From Burkholderiales bacterium (lineage in GTDB: Bacteria > Pseudomonadota > Gammaproteobacteria > Burkholderiales > UBA11063): 6,408 nucleotides of DNA. The stretch lies in contig JAPJMP010000056.1 in the NCBI GenBank assembly GCA_026461645.1, positions 1 through 6,408 of the forward strand, written 5' to 3'. The translations under genes and the position numbers were made by a program. Below, piece by piece: positions 6,375 to 6,408 of this stretch. The notes below the pieces were generated by a model, which did not search any database, was not told the origin of the DNA, and saw only the letters and a program-made list of their open reading frames with translations. Numbering within the stretch: position 1 is the stretch's first letter; each line of letters opens with the position of its first letter.

Positions 6375-6408
6375 TGCTTTGTATATTCATTAATATATAA
6401 TAAATATA

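Larger units (their letters stand above)
6305..6408 (-). promoter_or_regulatory. AT-rich leader upstream of rplC
   Basis: The 104 nt ahead of rplC contain no recognisable gene. They hold, going towards rplC, a run of A/T (6385-6408), a pair of promoter-like hexamers, a 6-bp inverted repeat, a 9-bp perfect palindrome and the rplC ribosome site. The C terminus of S10 is not encoded in any minus-strand frame. The content suits a promoter plus 5' untranslated region, although the full upstream context is cut off by the window edge. Confidence 0.55.

Noticed and set aside
6326..6408. Open minus-strand frame from the window edge ending at TAG 6326-6328 (26 residues), considered as the C terminus of S10
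   Set aside because: The residues (rich in Asn, Leu, Tyr and Lys) do not resemble the end of S10, and the stretch is very AT-rich like a promoter region.

Overview
The window is a minus-strand ribosomal protein operon from an AT-rich bacterium, followed by a membrane transporter gene. In transcription order (high to low coordinates) the genes are rplC, rplD, rplW, rplB, rpsS, rplV, rpsC, rplP, rpmC and rpsQ, which is the classical S10 operon order without rpsJ at its head, and then an APC-superfamily amino acid permease. All eleven genes lie on one strand. Gaps are 32 nt or less and several genes overlap, so one polycistronic transcript is the simplest reading. The only long non-coding stretch is the 104 nt ahead of rplC.

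The proteins point to a betaproteobacterium, with the closest resemblance to Neisseriales. L3, L4, S3 and L22 carry residue strings that I recognise from betaproteobacterial versions, such as the [11 protein letters not shown] loop of L3, the DENFSQK stretch of L4 and the [18 protein letters not shown] end of L22. This comes from memory of the families, not from a search. The DNA is much more AT-rich than typical Neisseria or Burkholderia, so an AT-rich lineage near Neisseriales is a reasonable guess; genus is not determined.

Region by region: 6305-6408 is an AT-rich leader with a perfect 9-bp-arm palindrome, a second inverted repeat and weak promoter-like hexamers. Bases 1609-6304 hold ten intact ribosomal protein genes, each with the expected length and signature motifs. 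Bases 14-1576 hold a 520-residue transporter with 12 to 14 membrane segments.

The ribosomal genes are ordinary. L3, L4, L2, L23, L22, L16 and L29 belong to the 50S subunit and S19, S3 and S17 to the 30S subunit. The less ordinary points are at the two ends. The permease sits 32 nt after rpsQ, where rplN would normally start the spc cluster, and no end of rpsJ is seen within 104 nt upstream of rplC. I see no sign of a novel defence, mobile or RNA-based system here. The main correction to automatic gene calling is the start of rplV, which should be the ATG at 3588 and not the TTG at 3594.
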